From: Bagarius yarrelli
Lineage: Eukaryota > Chordata > Actinopteri > Siluriformes > Sisoridae
Assembly (NCBI GenBank): GCA_005784505.1
Contig: VCAZ01000021.1
Span: 1,792,808-1,856,807 of the forward strand
Direction: 5' to 3'
Length of the DNA stretch: 64,000 bases
Each line of letters starts with the position of its first letter. Within the stretch, counting starts at the first letter, position 1. The translations under genes and the position numbers were made by a program. Positions 38,978 through 50,359 of the stretch are shown piece by piece. The notes beneath the pieces were generated by a model, which was not told the origin of the DNA, did not search any database, and worked only from the letters and a program-made list of their open reading frames with translations.

Positions 38978-39768
38978 AATGTGTTTAATTCTCTTTTCAA
39001 TTTTTTACAGTATTTTGTTCAAGCCTGCTGGCTTGTTTATTAGGGATAAAAAAATATATTTTATTTTTATTTAAACAATATAATTTTAATATCCCTGTAA
39101 AGCTGCTTTTGCACAATTATCCAAAGATGTCAGAAGGGTTAAACAAACTAAATTTTACGTTTTACACTATTAGCATTCCATGTAACATGTTTTTTAAAAC
39201 CTATTTGTTATTTTTATAATTGTGTTATTTTAACCAGAAGCTCATATTAACACAAAGGATCTATTTGTTTAAAGGAGAACCTCTAAAAAACCAACCAAAC
39301 ACTAAAAGCAGTCTATAAACTGGTCAGTTGTGGTAAGCTTGCTGACTTGTGTTTGTTAACCCATTTAAAAAGCATTCATCTTTATATTCATCATTTTTGT
39401 TAGAAATATTGTCATTGATATATCCTTATAGATTAGGATGTACATAGAACTGGAACACAACATTCAGTAAATCTTCTGGCATGTTGGTCCTAACCAGCAG
39501 CGGCTCCTTCCTCCATCTCTTGCGCTCCGGTGCCACACACATACACACACACACACACACCCACACACACACTCACACAGATCATTGAAAGTGACATGGC
39601 AAATTTGTGGCAATTTGTAGTAAATCTCCCTTTAATGATACAGTTTCATTCAGCAGCAAATGAGAATGGAGTGCATGTAAAATGGAGAAGGCTATTTAAG
39701 ATTTAGCATTAGGCAGATGTCTGGATGGATGTGGGTGAGCGTGTCTGAGATTGGGACTGCCAGCTCGT

Positions 39769-39769
<1 letters not shown>

Positions 39770-39815
<46 letters not shown>

Positions 39816-39828
39816 ATCTCTATCTCTT
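39770..39828. repeat. (CT)n microsatellite with CTAT variants
   Basis: About 58 bp CT repeat, the 3' third interspersed with TATCTC units. Confidence 0.96.
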
Positions 39829-41039
39829 TCTACCTCCTCCCTCCCTTTCACTGCATTACTCTTCTCTTTCCTTAGCATGTCCTCCGCTTTCTCGTGTATG
39901 GAAATGGGAATCCATCATGCCCTTTACACATCCGTAGCAATCTACACTAACCCCCCCTCCCAGACCCTCCCAAACCCTTCACATAATCAATTTGCCACCA
40001 ACCGAGCGAAGGAAAGAAGGGTGGCAAACGATACCAAAAGCAATCTTTATCTCAACCACAACTCGGTATTGGACTGGTATTTATTCAATTTTCAACATCT
40101 CCCTCACACACTCATGGCTCATCTTGCTCTTTCTCTCTTGTTTTCTTTTAGCTACAGTTAACGCATAAGCTTGGTTTATTCAGGAGGTGTTTTTTGTAGT
40201 GTTGAATTAATTCTTTTATTCTAAAAGAAAAATAAATCTTTTTATCTTACAGATTTGTCTTTTTCCCCCACTCCTGAACCTTTTATATCAACAGACCATA
40301 AACCCATAGCTGGAGTTCCTGTTTCCTTTTCCTTATTTTTATCTTTGTTCTGGTGTCTCGTTAGTAGAAGCCAACCCAACCTCTATATGTCTTCTGTGTT
40401 CCTTCTGTCCCTTGCTCATATCAAAATTGGTTGACAGGACAGACTGAAAGCTCGTGCTGATGTGTTCGTACAACATTCCCCTTCCGACGCGGCAGCCGTG
40501 ACGCGGGAAAAAGTGTCCCCAGCCCTTCTGCAGCATCTCCCGATCTGTCTGTCTCCATGTCTCCTTTTATCTTTTTCTTGACGCTCTTCCCTCTTCACCC
40601 TCTTTTCTTTTCACTCTCGTTCTCTCTCTGTCTTGCTGTCGCTCTCTCACATAGCTGTCACTTTCACAACAGAGTCTCAACATTCCCTCACCTTGTTTTC
40701 TCTCTCTGGCAGTGATGGCTGCCTCTTCAAAAGTCATTCTCTTTCTCTCTCATTGTCACCATGCATGGGGAAGCAATAAAGAACAAGGAATAAAAATCTC
40801 TCCCACATGACACAGACTGTACCCCCACAGACCTTTTTTTTTATTATTTGTGCAGAGGTGTAAAAACCTGATGCCCTTGTTGTGTCTGTAAAGTTGATTT
40901 TTTTTTTTTCAGGTTTTGCTTAGCAAACATTTTTTGTACACAAAACTGTTTTTTAGTAGAAGGACCGCATCCCAAAATTTTCAATTAATAAAATGTGTTT
41001 CAATTAATAAAATTTGTTAACGATTTGTATTATGTCATG

Positions 41040-41480
41040 CTGTAGTGTATTGGGACACCTGACCATCACATATGTATGTGTTCTATATGTATGTTGTTTG
41101 TGTTCTGATCAATCTATTTTAAATTTAGTCTCACTCTTACCCATAATGCACTCACCTCTGGAAATGCTTAACAGTGGTTGATCGTGTAGCCTGACTGGGG
41201 ATTTGTTCATTTAGCCACAGTTCAGACACTAATGTTGGATGAAGAAGTCATTCATTTTCCAGTTTATCCCAAATGTGTTTATTGAGATTAAGTTCAGGTT
41301 TCTGTGCAAGACATTTGAGCCCTTCCCAACCAACTATACTACACCATGTCTTTATGGGGCTCGGGGTCTTTGTGCACAGGGGCATTGTCATGCTGGGACA
41401 GTGTTTTGAGTCTTTTGGTTCCAGTGAAGAAATAGCATCATGCTACAATATACAAAGTCTAGACATAGAGTATGTGGGTG
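41040..41480 (-). mobile_element. Tc1/mariner-like element, degraded, reverse orientation
   Basis: It opens TATTGGGACACCTGACCATC (terminal repeat). It contains CAGTTTATCCCAAATGTGTT and TTTGTGCACAGGGGCATTGT, the reverse complement of the transposase blocks around 63.2-63.36 kb. Colinear with the copy at 19.1 kb. Confidence 0.75.
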
Positions 41481-41545
41481 TGTTCTCATGACTATAAAAC
41501 GGAAAAGAATGTTAGAATGTTGTGACTAAAGCAAAAAAAAAAAAG

Positions 41546-41575
41546 CACGCACACACACACACACACACACACACA
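41546..41575. repeat. (CA)n microsatellite
   Basis: CA repeat preceded by an A12 run. Confidence 0.96.
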
Positions 41576-43016
41576 GCCACCCAACTGTTGAAAGTGTCAA
41601 GTGAAAAAAGTGACTTTTTTGACAACATTCTTTGCCTTTTCCTATTATTTCGAAGTTTTAGATGATAGACTGCATGCTTCCTGCGGTGATTATTCGGATC
41701 ATTGATGAAAGATTTCACAGTGTTAGTGTTTTTAGGTAAATGTTACAGACTGCTAGGCCAGATTACCTTACCTTCAAAGGGACAAACTGGAGAGTTTTAG
41801 TGTGCTAGTTGAATGCTTTTGAAGTTGCTAGGGTAGTACGCTTATGCTTTGTCTGTGTACAGGAGTGAGTAAGGGCCGGAGAGATCCACTGTGCAATAGT
41901 GTTGGATTTATGATGCCGGGGGAGTGTGTTTATTATCTCTCAACCAGTGCACTGCCTCCGATGGGGCAATTCATCCTCTTTCAAGGCCCTGTCCTGATTT
42001 GTGTTGTCTCTTTCACTTCCCCTCTCTGTCTCTTTCTCTGCTCGGGTCTTGTAAGATCAATCACGTTAACTGCCCAACAGGCCAGCATAAAGCTTATTAC
42101 CTAAATAGGGGCAGAGCTTCCCCCAGACTCCACCCTTACCTGTCATACACAGTAGTTAGGTCTTTCAATCTCCTTCTTCACTAAGCAGTGTCAGATTTGA
42201 GAAATCATTTATTTAAAAAAATATATATATTTTTTGCCCTCTATATTTCATTTAGCTTAGTGCTGTTTTTGATCTGGTTGTAAGTGGCAGAGATGAGTAG
42301 ACTTGCCAAATCGTGTTTCTTTTTATCCGAAGCCGGGGAAGATTCGATTTCAGTGCTTCGGCAGCGAACAAGGGACGCAAAGTGACATGACATGGGTGAA
42401 CCACACAACCCACCTCATCTGTCAGTGCAGGTGACCTTATCATTTCTCAGCATTAGTAATTCCACAGCTGGACACAGCCATTACAGGACTAGTTTAAGGT
42501 TGCAGAGGTAAGGGTCATTCTAATGTCTGTGTTGGGGAAATACACCAAGAAATATGTCAAATAATAAAAAAATGGATTTTTTTTATCAGTGTATTTGTGT
42601 GTGCAGGTGTGTGCGCACAAGACGATAAAATAAGAGATATTAATGTTTCAGGCAGAGATATGATTTGAAGTGTCTCTTCCTATTGTCGGTGGATGCTTTA
42701 GCCGGCTCGTTTAATATTTCCTGCTTTCTAATCAGTCATCTTCAATCGGCTGTGTCCACAAGCCCGGTTATTCAATGTAGCCCCTCCAGAAACACTTCGA
42801 ACCCTCCCCTATATGCTGCACTTACAGGGTGGGGTGGGGGGATCTTCCGCCTCTTCAGGTCCCCTACTTCTCTACGCTTCTTTCTCTCTTCTTAGCACAA
42901 TGTTTACAAGCCGGTGCATTGTCCTCGACATATTTCAAAGTCCTAAGTGCCCAAGGCGCTTCAATGACAAATCAAATAATGGCAAAATCATTTATTTCCT
43001 CTTGCTTCAGCCATAC

Positions 43017-43017
<1 letters not shown>

Positions 43018-43061
<44 letters not shown>

Positions 43062-43082
43062 CACACACACACACACACACAG
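43018..43082. repeat. compound (TG)n(AG)n(AC)n microsatellite
   Basis: TG repeat, short GA bridge, then AC repeat. The outer arms are complementary and could form a hairpin. Confidence 0.97.
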
Positions 43083-43648
43083 ACAGCAAGAGCGCAGAAG
43101 AAGAGAGGGCATGAACGACTAGATGAGCACATCCATGAGAATGATTACTTCAATAAAAAAATTATAACCCAAATCTGCTTAGCTGTGGTACTTTTGGACA
43201 GTAATTGTTTCAAATACAGCATGGCCCTGGGCTGCCAGGATTGAGTGGCAAACGGGGCATGGCTGCAGCAGCGAAAACGCCTCTTTTTTATCTGCACATA
43301 ATTAAAACTGTGATTTGTGATTCTTCATAGACTGTTGTCTCAGCTGTCCTTTTAAATGTTTTTTCGGGCTCTAAGTGAGCTGCCTCAGAGGCTTAATTCC
43401 AAGCAGAAGTGAGTATGGACGCAGGAGGGACAAAAGCAGGGTTAAAAATCTATAAATGCAAAATTCTTTGTTGGTAAACGTAAAAGAGTTTTTGTCTAAA
43501 TGTGATTGATTTCCTTTTATAACTAATCATAATCTATATAAGTCGTATGTATATAAGAGTTTAGCCGCATGTTGTCGGATTAATGCCATTTTGTCATTTT
43601 TAAAGGCCTGGTAATGATTTATTGCATTTTTTTTTATCTGTTTCACAG

Positions 43649-43697
43649 TAAGAACCCATCACCAAAGGATCTCAGCACAACCCCTGGCACACCCAAG
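43649..43697 (+). CDS. rnf220: rnf220 internal exon 2 of 10: short Ser/Pro linker
   Basis: A 49-nt exon with acceptor TTTCACAG and donor GTAAGA. One base completes a Ser codon, followed by 16 codons reading KNPSPKDLSTTPGTPK. It matches the human KNSLLKDAMAPGTPK linker in position and phase. It carries candidate proline-directed phosphorylation sites (SP and TP) and no domain. It ends in phase 0. Confidence 0.9.
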
Positions 43698-45589
43698 GTA
43701 AGATGGTCTTTTTGGTTAAAATGCCATTAATAACAATAAGAGCTCTGTTCCATTCTATTAAACCATTCGAAGAGGCCCACTTAGCTATGAGAGAGGAATT
43801 ATGAAATTATGCTGCTTTATTTCCTGCAGTAATGCACTTATGGAAAAGTGAGAGCTTAAGATGCTTTCCTGCTGGACCTCATTAACAATCATATGGTCAC
43901 TATGCAAGTGCCAGTTTATTGTTCTCCTCGGTCTTAATGACAAAAATTGAGGATCAAGAATTGGCCTCATCGTTGACTTGGTTTATTTCTCTAAAGCTAC
44001 TGTACTAGCATATATCAGTATGATACTGACGCTGGAGAGAGAGTGAGAGAAATACTAAAGAGAGAAAAAAGGAGACGAAGACGGAGAGATATGACATTTA
44101 ATATCACTGGAGAAGTGCCAAGTATGCAGGCCCAGTTGGCAGAAAAGGGTGCTGTTATCTCTGACTTCTGTAAAAGAGATTTATTGGTTCACATGTCATA
44201 CGTAAGCGATTAGATAAAGCTTTTAATATCAACTTAAACTAACATCAAGCCATACATGTAAAATTGACACTTCCAGCTCACTTAGCTCTATTTTACACTA
44301 TCTCTTTTCAAATGCCAGGCCTTGTCTGATAGAAGAAACCTTTAAACAGTGCAACTGTTTGATTGATGGGGTTTATAAAAGCTATTCACATCATTATTCC
44401 GGTCTGGATCAAACCTGCGCTAACGGCGACGGGAAATAGGGTTCAGACCCGTGCTTATGCAAAATGGGGTGCTTTAGAAAAAGTGGGCAAGGAAGTGGGC
44501 GAGAGGTGGAGTGCAGACGTGACCGAGCATTCCACAGCTAATGTTTAGTATTCCTCAGCAGTGTGTGGAAAATGAAGAGGCCAACTGGGACCAGTGAGTC
44601 CACACTAAATGACTGATCGGGCCTGGCACGCCGGTTCTAAAGGGGATTAACCCCGTTCTGGCCCGATCTGTTTTTCACCCTTTTCTTGAGCGCCTATTGC
44701 CATAGCGACTTCATGCCAGCCAGCCTGGCACTAATCCAATGGGTCAGAGACCAATTCCATTGCCAAATTCCTCTTTTCCCATCGGCTTGAAATGACAACT
44801 CTAATTGGTCCAAAAGCAAAACAGCCAACTTGTCATGTTCAAATGTCATTATATTTGCAGCGATTCCAGCTGCTCGCTGTGAACAAACGAAATTTCTATA
44901 TTGTGAAGCAGATGTTCCGTTTCTCATACTCAATATAGTACACAGCCACAGAAATGGTTTACACACACATATATACGCGCATTAATTCTCTCTTTCTCTC
45001 TCTCGTGCTTTTTTCCAATATTCCCTAAGCTCCAAAGGCTTTGAGTTGGCAAATAAATTGTTTCCTGACCTTGCAATTCAAAAGCACAAGAAGCCATGCA
45101 TAATGTCTAATTTACTGTCCCCGTGGAGCCAGCCTGCCATTTTTCACATATTAATATTAGATTATAGTTGTCACCCACTAAAGCCGCTACCCCTCCTCTC
45201 ACTTTGATTAATTGGATAGGATTGTAAATACAAATATTTTATAGCAGGCTCATAAAAGGCTAGCCAGAGATCAAGACTTCTAGTAAAGAAAGTCAAGTTT
45301 ACGAAGCTGCCCTCTTGCAGCCATAAGACAGATGAAATCTTTTTTTCCCTGTGGCTTTTTTAATCCTTTTTATCCAGGAGAATTGTAATGAAAGTAGACC
45401 AAGTGTATGCTAGAATGCTGCATAGTGTGTCGTCTTTTCAGCCTTCTGGCTAACCTAAACCTAGTGCCCCTAAACTGGTTGTATAGCATGGAGCGCTTGT
45501 CAAAAATGATGAACAGGGCCGCAGGTTACATATCTCTCCTGTGGATGACTTCAGACTGTTCATCTCTCGATATCTCTTTCTTTCCTCAG
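43698..45589 (+). other. rnf220 intron (1.9 kb)
   Basis: No gene. It contains the candidate regulatory block at 44630-44880. Confidence 0.85.
44630..44880. promoter_or_regulatory. candidate enhancer with X-box, NFI and CCAAT-like motifs
   Basis: Repeat-free block with ATTGCCATAGCGAC (RFX X-box-like, about 44696-44709), GCCAGCCAGCCTGGCA (NFI-like half-sites) and two ATCCAAT/ACCAATT motifs. A homeodomain-type CTAATTGG is also present. It sits in an intron of a developmental regulator; function is inferred from motifs only. Confidence 0.3.
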
Positions 45590-45685
45590 TCTCTCCTGTT
45601 GTCAGTGCACATCAAGCGTGAGGGAGAGTCTCCAGTAATTTCACCGCTATCCTCGGACGACCCACACCATTCTGACAGATACCAG
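45590..45685 (+). CDS. rnf220: rnf220 internal exon 3 of 10: IKREGESP linker
   Basis: A phase 0-0 exon of 32 codons with acceptor TTTCCTCAG and donor GTGAGC. The translation starts SLLLSVHIKREGESP and ends DDPHHSDRYQ, close to the vertebrate RNF220 sequence. The IKREGESP segment fits the form of a sumoylation consensus (psi-K-x-E: IKRE), which is an inference only. The exon length is a multiple of three, so it could be skipped without a frameshift. Confidence 0.95.
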
Positions 45686-47396
45686 GTGAGCTAGGCGATG
45701 ACGCTAAAACCACCACACACACACACACACACACACGAGTGCTGTTCAAGGAATGGCAATGACATCCACAAGCGAAGCAGTGCTTTAACATGCTCAGGGA
45801 TATATAAACCAATTTATTTAAGTTAGCTTCACGGCTTCAGGGAAGCTTAAGATAGTGAATGACAACGGCTCCTTACGAAACAAAAGCAGAGATCTTTTAG
45901 ATTACCGAGTAATTAAGTGCAATGTCAAAGTAAGGATAGATTAGATATAGGTGCTGCTGTGTATACATGCGCTCTTCCATTTCCTCCTCTCAGAATATCC
46001 AGCATCTTATCCCTGAATGGATCTGACTGCTGACCACATTAACAGGGACAGAGATCTCCTCTCCCAATCTCCAGCTGCAGATTTGCTCAGGCCGTAATGT
46101 GGGCCCTGCTCTGATATGTAATCATGCATGGTTTAACCCCAGGGCTAATCTCCACTGGCCTCCACACGCCATGCCGCTACTCCGATGTCCTTGAAATGTC
46201 GGTTTCTTGCCTTTTTCGGAGGAATCAGGGCTGGGGAAAATCGGCCCTTACCTCAACTCCTCGGACAAACCAAAGGAGGATCTTCTCTGGTCATAGCAGA
46301 AGTCTAAAACTCAGTGGCCAGATTAATCATGTCTGTTCATGAGGTTGCTGTAAATAGGGCTGTGAATATACTTTTGACTAAACGATGGGAACTGAATTCT
46401 CATTAAACCAGGCTACAGGTGCTTAAATGTGATTAGTGCAAAATATGAAATCGTGATAATGCACTATTATAAACTAGATAAACTCAATACTGTTTTGTTA
46501 CTATTGTTCTTCTTCTTCTTCTTATATATATTTAGACAGTAAATAAACAGAAAACAAAATAATTATAAAGTAGAATTATAAATTATAGAATTATAAAAAT
46601 TGATAATAAATCTACCTTTTATTTCAATGTTTTCATAATTTTTTTATTTTAATTATTTCCTTAAAATTATAAACTGTTTAATTTTCACAAAAATTTGTCA
46701 ATTGAAATGCATGTCATGTTATCAAATTTAGTACATTGCAGATGTTTTTACACAGAGATACAATTCAATAAGTAAATGTCTTAATTTTACCATATGCATT
46801 TTTATAGACTTAAAAAATGAATTTTGATTTACTAAAAAGGGAACTTAAGCAAGATAATAAATAAATTAAATTTAACCTTAAATTAATGCTAAATTCAGTT
46901 TCTGTATGTAGCAGGTTTTCAGTAGCTAAAAATGTTACTGTAATACTGTTAATATTAATATATTACATACTATAATTGTGGAATAACCGTAATAATTGTT
47001 GATTTTATAGTAAGATATTGAATTAAAAGAATAAAAATGAATGAATGAATGAATAAAATGCTGGTTTTTTTTATATTATATTATATTAGATTAGATTATA
47101 TTAGATTATCCTCTTAGATTTAAGCTTTGTCTCCCCCAAGCGGTGAAACAGCGCATTTCGTCGCTTGACCTCTGACAGTGACGCAAGGTGGTCACATGAC
47201 TTCCCCCAATATGGCGCTTGTTCGCTGAGTCGAGCCGCTCGTTACTATAGTAATGTTTTCCCAATCCTTCTTAATCCTGTTTTAAATGAAGAACGCAGGC
47301 CTTTGCTGATTTCTGCAGGGTGACACACACACCTGATCATTTGTTTAGCGACATGCTTTTCCGGACTTTCAGTGCGTTACAGCGGAAGCGCTAGAA
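45686..47396 (+). other. rnf220 intron, AT-rich block before the internal promoter
   Basis: Holds a (CA)n at 45714-45736 and a very AT-rich stretch from about 46430 to 47110 with (TTC)n, (AATG)n and TTAGATTA-type repeats. The composition then changes sharply at about 47130 into the candidate promoter. Confidence 0.8.
47150..47396 (+). promoter_or_regulatory. rnf220: candidate alternative (internal) promoter and 5' UTR of a short rnf220 isoform
   Basis: The segment is richer in CpG than the very AT-rich 600 bp before it. It holds TCACATGA (M-box/MITF-TFE type E-box, about 47193-47200) followed closely by CAATATGGCGCTT, a YY1-type site (about 47208-47220). YY1 ATGGCG sites typically lie at or just after transcription starts (family knowledge). 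ETS-like CGGAAG cores occur near 47383 and 47488. A 13-codon upstream ORF starts at 47353 and stops at 47394, 2 nt before the candidate main ATG at 47397. The promoter role is inferred from motif layout plus the in-frame exon that follows. Confidence 0.5.
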
Positions 47397-47432
47397 ATGG
47401 AAGAGGAGGTGGAAACAAATGGCAAAAGAGAA
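47397..47432 (+). CDS. rnf220: candidate alternative first coding exon of a short rnf220 isoform
   Basis: ATG in a strong context (GAAATGG: purine at -3, G at +4) opens 12 codons, MEEEVETNGKRE, followed directly by a GTAAGG donor at 47433. The phase is 0, identical to the start of the next rnf220 exon at 47576, so the join reads ...GKRE-TFLRVRAN. An in-frame stop at 47346 rules out read-in from further upstream. The product would lack the N-terminus and the first CPIC finger but keep the middle region and RING. Short N-terminally truncated RNF220 isoforms are known in mammals; that they use the equivalent exon is my inference. Confidence 0.55.
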
Positions 47433-47575
47433 GTAAGGTCTTCAGTTTGAGGTTAAGATTGTGCCCAATCCGCTGCCATCCTGCGCCGGAAGCTGAGACA
47501 TTTCACAGAAAGTGTGCACTCTGAGTTCTAACTACTGTGCTTTCTTTTCCTTTCCTCTCCTTTTTTCTCCCACAG

Positions 47576-47618
47576 ACATTTTTGCGAGTGCGAGCAAACA
47601 GACAAACACGGCTGAATG
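47576..47618 (+). CDS. rnf220: rnf220 internal exon 4 of 10: basic NLS-like segment
   Basis: A 43-nt exon with acceptor CTCCCACAG and donor GTAGGT. It encodes TFLRVRANRQTRLN plus the first base of the next codon. This Arg-rich stretch continues into the next exon as ARIGKLKRRK, together forming a probable nuclear localisation region, which fits the mainly nuclear RNF220 substrates. It is the first exon shared by the long form and the candidate short form starting at 47397. Confidence 0.95.
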
Positions 47619-48066
47619 GTAGGTAATGTTTACATCACCGCCATTAATCCTACAATTACATGTGCTGCTGTCACCTAATTAACATTTCCAACTCATTACT
47701 CATTTTATATAATCTTCCATTAGTCTATTAACTTCTATAACACCAATTCCTTCAGGTGGACCAACTTCTTATTTGAAGTTCAGCTTAGGAGTTTATTGAA
47801 CTTTGGTTTGAGATCAGTTTAAAATAAGAGACGGTGAATCACAGGTTTTAATCAACCACTTAAATCACACACACACACACACACACACTGAGGTGAACAT
47901 TTCTCTTGATATATTTGTTACAAAGCTGTCTAATAAAGTTTAGGTCCCCTTTTTACCATCAAAACAACCCAGTGTGCGAAGCGAGCAGTATGTCCACATC
48001 CTTCAAAAACCCCGGATGATTTACTTCATCCCTGTCAGACATTAAAGTACGGGTAGAAGAATCACT

Positions 48067-48180
48067 TTAGATTAGATTAGATTAGATTAGATTCAACTTT
48101 ATTGTCATTGTGCAAGGTACATGTACAGAGCCAATGAAATGCAGTTAGCATCTAACCAGAAGTGCTTTACTGTCCCATGA
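48067..48180 (-). mobile_element. retroposon 3' end with (TTAGA)n tail
   Basis: Five TTAGA/ATTAG units run into TTCAACTTTATTGTCATTGT and CAATGAAATGCAGTTAGCAT. Read on the other strand, this is a unique 3' end containing AATAAA-like sequence followed by a short tandem tail, as in several fish LINE/SINE families. The family is not assigned. Confidence 0.5.
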
Positions 48181-48493
48181 GCGAAGGAGACGACTCGCCA
48201 TATTCCAAAATAGAAAAACCTGTTGACACAATGCTTTTTAAATACTACGGGAAAAAGCATGTTGTTCCTTTTGCTCAAATTGCACGTTTTTTTTTTTTAA
48301 ATCATCCAAATAATTTGACATTTGTCCTCTGATGTGACGTCATGTTTCATGATCAACATGGCGGATAGAGTATGTCCCAATTTCACTGCTAAGATGAAAA
48401 CTTGTATTCTACTAGAAAGAACATACTTTTTTCAACGATGCGGTGAGGATCTGTGCTGAAAAGCTCTGCCCAGCAATTAACATCACTTTAATG

Positions 48494-48702
48494 CAGCGGT
48501 GGGAAATCTCCGTCCTGGAGGGCAGGAGTTTAGAGGGCAGGAGTCCTGCAGTGTTTAGCTGCAACCCTAATTAAAACACACCCGAACCAACTAATCAAGA
48601 TCTTGCTAGGTATATTTAAAACTTCCAGGTAGGTGTGTTGAGGCAAGTGGGACCCAAACTCTGCAGGACACCGACCCTCAGGACCAAGATTGCCCACCCC
48701 TG
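48494..48702. mobile_element. short palindromic MITE (hAT-like)
   Basis: The left end CAGCGGTGGGAAATCTCCGT and right end AAGATTGCCCACCCCTG are imperfect inverted repeats, and the inner parts continue to pair (TCCTGCAGTGTTTAGCT with ACTCTGCAGGACA). At about 209 bp and non-coding, it belongs to a repeat type common in fish genomes. A GAGGGCAGGAGT duplication lies near the left end. Confidence 0.65.
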
Positions 48703-48794
48703 CTTCAAGGGTTTGCTGCTAAAAATCTTGGTTCCAGATACCATAACACACACACACACACACACACACGGAGCTCTTGTAGAGCGGGCAGATT

Positions 48795-48960
48795 AGTAAC
48801 ATTACACTTACATTTCAGACTTAACCAGTGCGAATTTTATTGATCTCATTTATACAAGCGAGTAGTTGTGGGTTAGGGGCCTTGCTAAGGGGCCCAGCAG
48901 TGATAGTAATTTGGTCACGCTGGGATATTCCGATCACCGTCTTATCCACTACCAGCTGCC
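48795..48960 (-). mobile_element. SINE-like fragment, reverse orientation
   Basis: AGGGGCCTTGCTAAGGGGCC and the following CCAGCAGTGATAGTAATTTG match the complement of the 57.8-kb SINE core. The beginning (ATTACACTTACATTTCAGAC) resembles the 29.9-kb copy. Confidence 0.55.
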
Positions 48961-50318
48961 CCGTTGGTAGTGTGTTTGTGTGTCTAAAGTCATTACATAC
49001 ATACACACTAATGTAGTGTGCATCACATAAGTTTTGTGTCTGTGTTTGTACTTTTATATCATTATGTTGATGTATTTTAGTTTAATTTAGTTGTAATAAT
49101 TATCCTTAATATATTCAAGTGTGTAATTATGTGTGTAGATTTAAGGGGCAAGTGTGATGCACTTTGTGACCTTTCTTTAAAAAAAAAAATGCTTTAAAAG
49201 GGTTTTTTTTTTTTGTTGTTTTTTTTTTCCCCAGCTAAAACACAGCTTTCCAAATGCTGCCTAAGCACATAACATTTTTGATCAGATTATTTTAGGGTGT
49301 TAAACTGTTAAACTGCCCCAAAAAGTGCTCAGATCCAAAATATGTGTGGAAAGAAGCAGTTGCCTTTTGTTTCTTAGCTCCATAAATTGCTGTGATATGG
49401 CACTAATAACTGCAAGCACGTTCCTTATTAATTATTCGTTTTAATCCATTTTAAATCCCTTTATCCACAAGCATTTTCTGTTATTTTTTTGTGTATTTAT
49501 TTAAACACCAATATAACGTAACTAAAGTCATACTAAAAGTCTATTAGATAAACTAAAAACACATCCAACAACAGTAAGGTGTTTCCGGCTAACGTCTTAA
49601 AAGATAGTCAGGATATTGTTTTTCCTAAAATTAAAATCCCAATGCCCATAAGGCAGTTTAAGAACAGCAGTAAGTTTCGTAGGATATGCAAAAACTTTAC
49701 TCTTTGAATCTGTCAATTACTCATGTAAATGTTGAACCTAATCATGATTATTCATAAAAATCTCCATTCGTTTTTTTTCTGAGCTCCATCAGTTGCTAGT
49801 GTTCAACATTGTAATCCAGATTAGATTAGAATCTCTGTATCCTCCACTGTCTTATCTCTAGCGTTATTTCAAGTTCTGTAGTGTCTCAGTGAGTCCTGCT
49901 CCTGTCCTGTAGGTGTTTCTGTACAGTTCCCTTGTCTGTAGCGCCTGCCCGAGCAGAGGATCTCTTTAACCCTTCGCTTCTTGATATGTCAACAGTCGGT
50001 GACCTCTGCTGGCGCAGGCGTTACGGCAAGGATGTGCCCCGAGACGTGCCCCTTGCTCCCTACTGCCTATATGACGGTGAGCATTCCCCCAATCCCACAC
50101 ACTTCTCCTAGTCCAGCTGCCTGCCGTGCAGTGGCTAATGGAGCTGTCTTTATTTAAACCATGGCCTCTTGTGCTGTATTTCACCTCTCATCTGAGACTC
50201 TAGCTGGGAAAACTCCTGCCCTTCCTAATTAATCTGCCTCTTTTTCTTCTTGTTTAATGATGCCCAACGGCCCCTCTATTACCGCCGCTAAGAGATTGAG
50301 ACAGAGACCATATCTTGC

Positions 50319-50320
<2 letters not shown>

Positions 50321-50357
<37 letters not shown>
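50321..50357. repeat. (CT)18 microsatellite
   Basis: Uninterrupted CT repeat. Confidence 0.97.

Positions 50358-50359
<2 letters not shown>

Larger units (their letters stand above)
37964..43648 (+). other. rnf220 intron (5.7 kb)
   Basis: Intron between the first two exons in the window. It holds the Tc1-type copies at 38.6 and 41.0 kb and several microsatellites. A 136-codon open frame at 39751-40161 starts inside the (CT)n repeat and is not considered a gene. Confidence 0.85.

Noticed and set aside
39751..40161. 136-codon open frame starting in a (CT)n repeat
   Set aside because: The first third is Ser-Leu alternation from the microsatellite; the remainder has no protein-like character.
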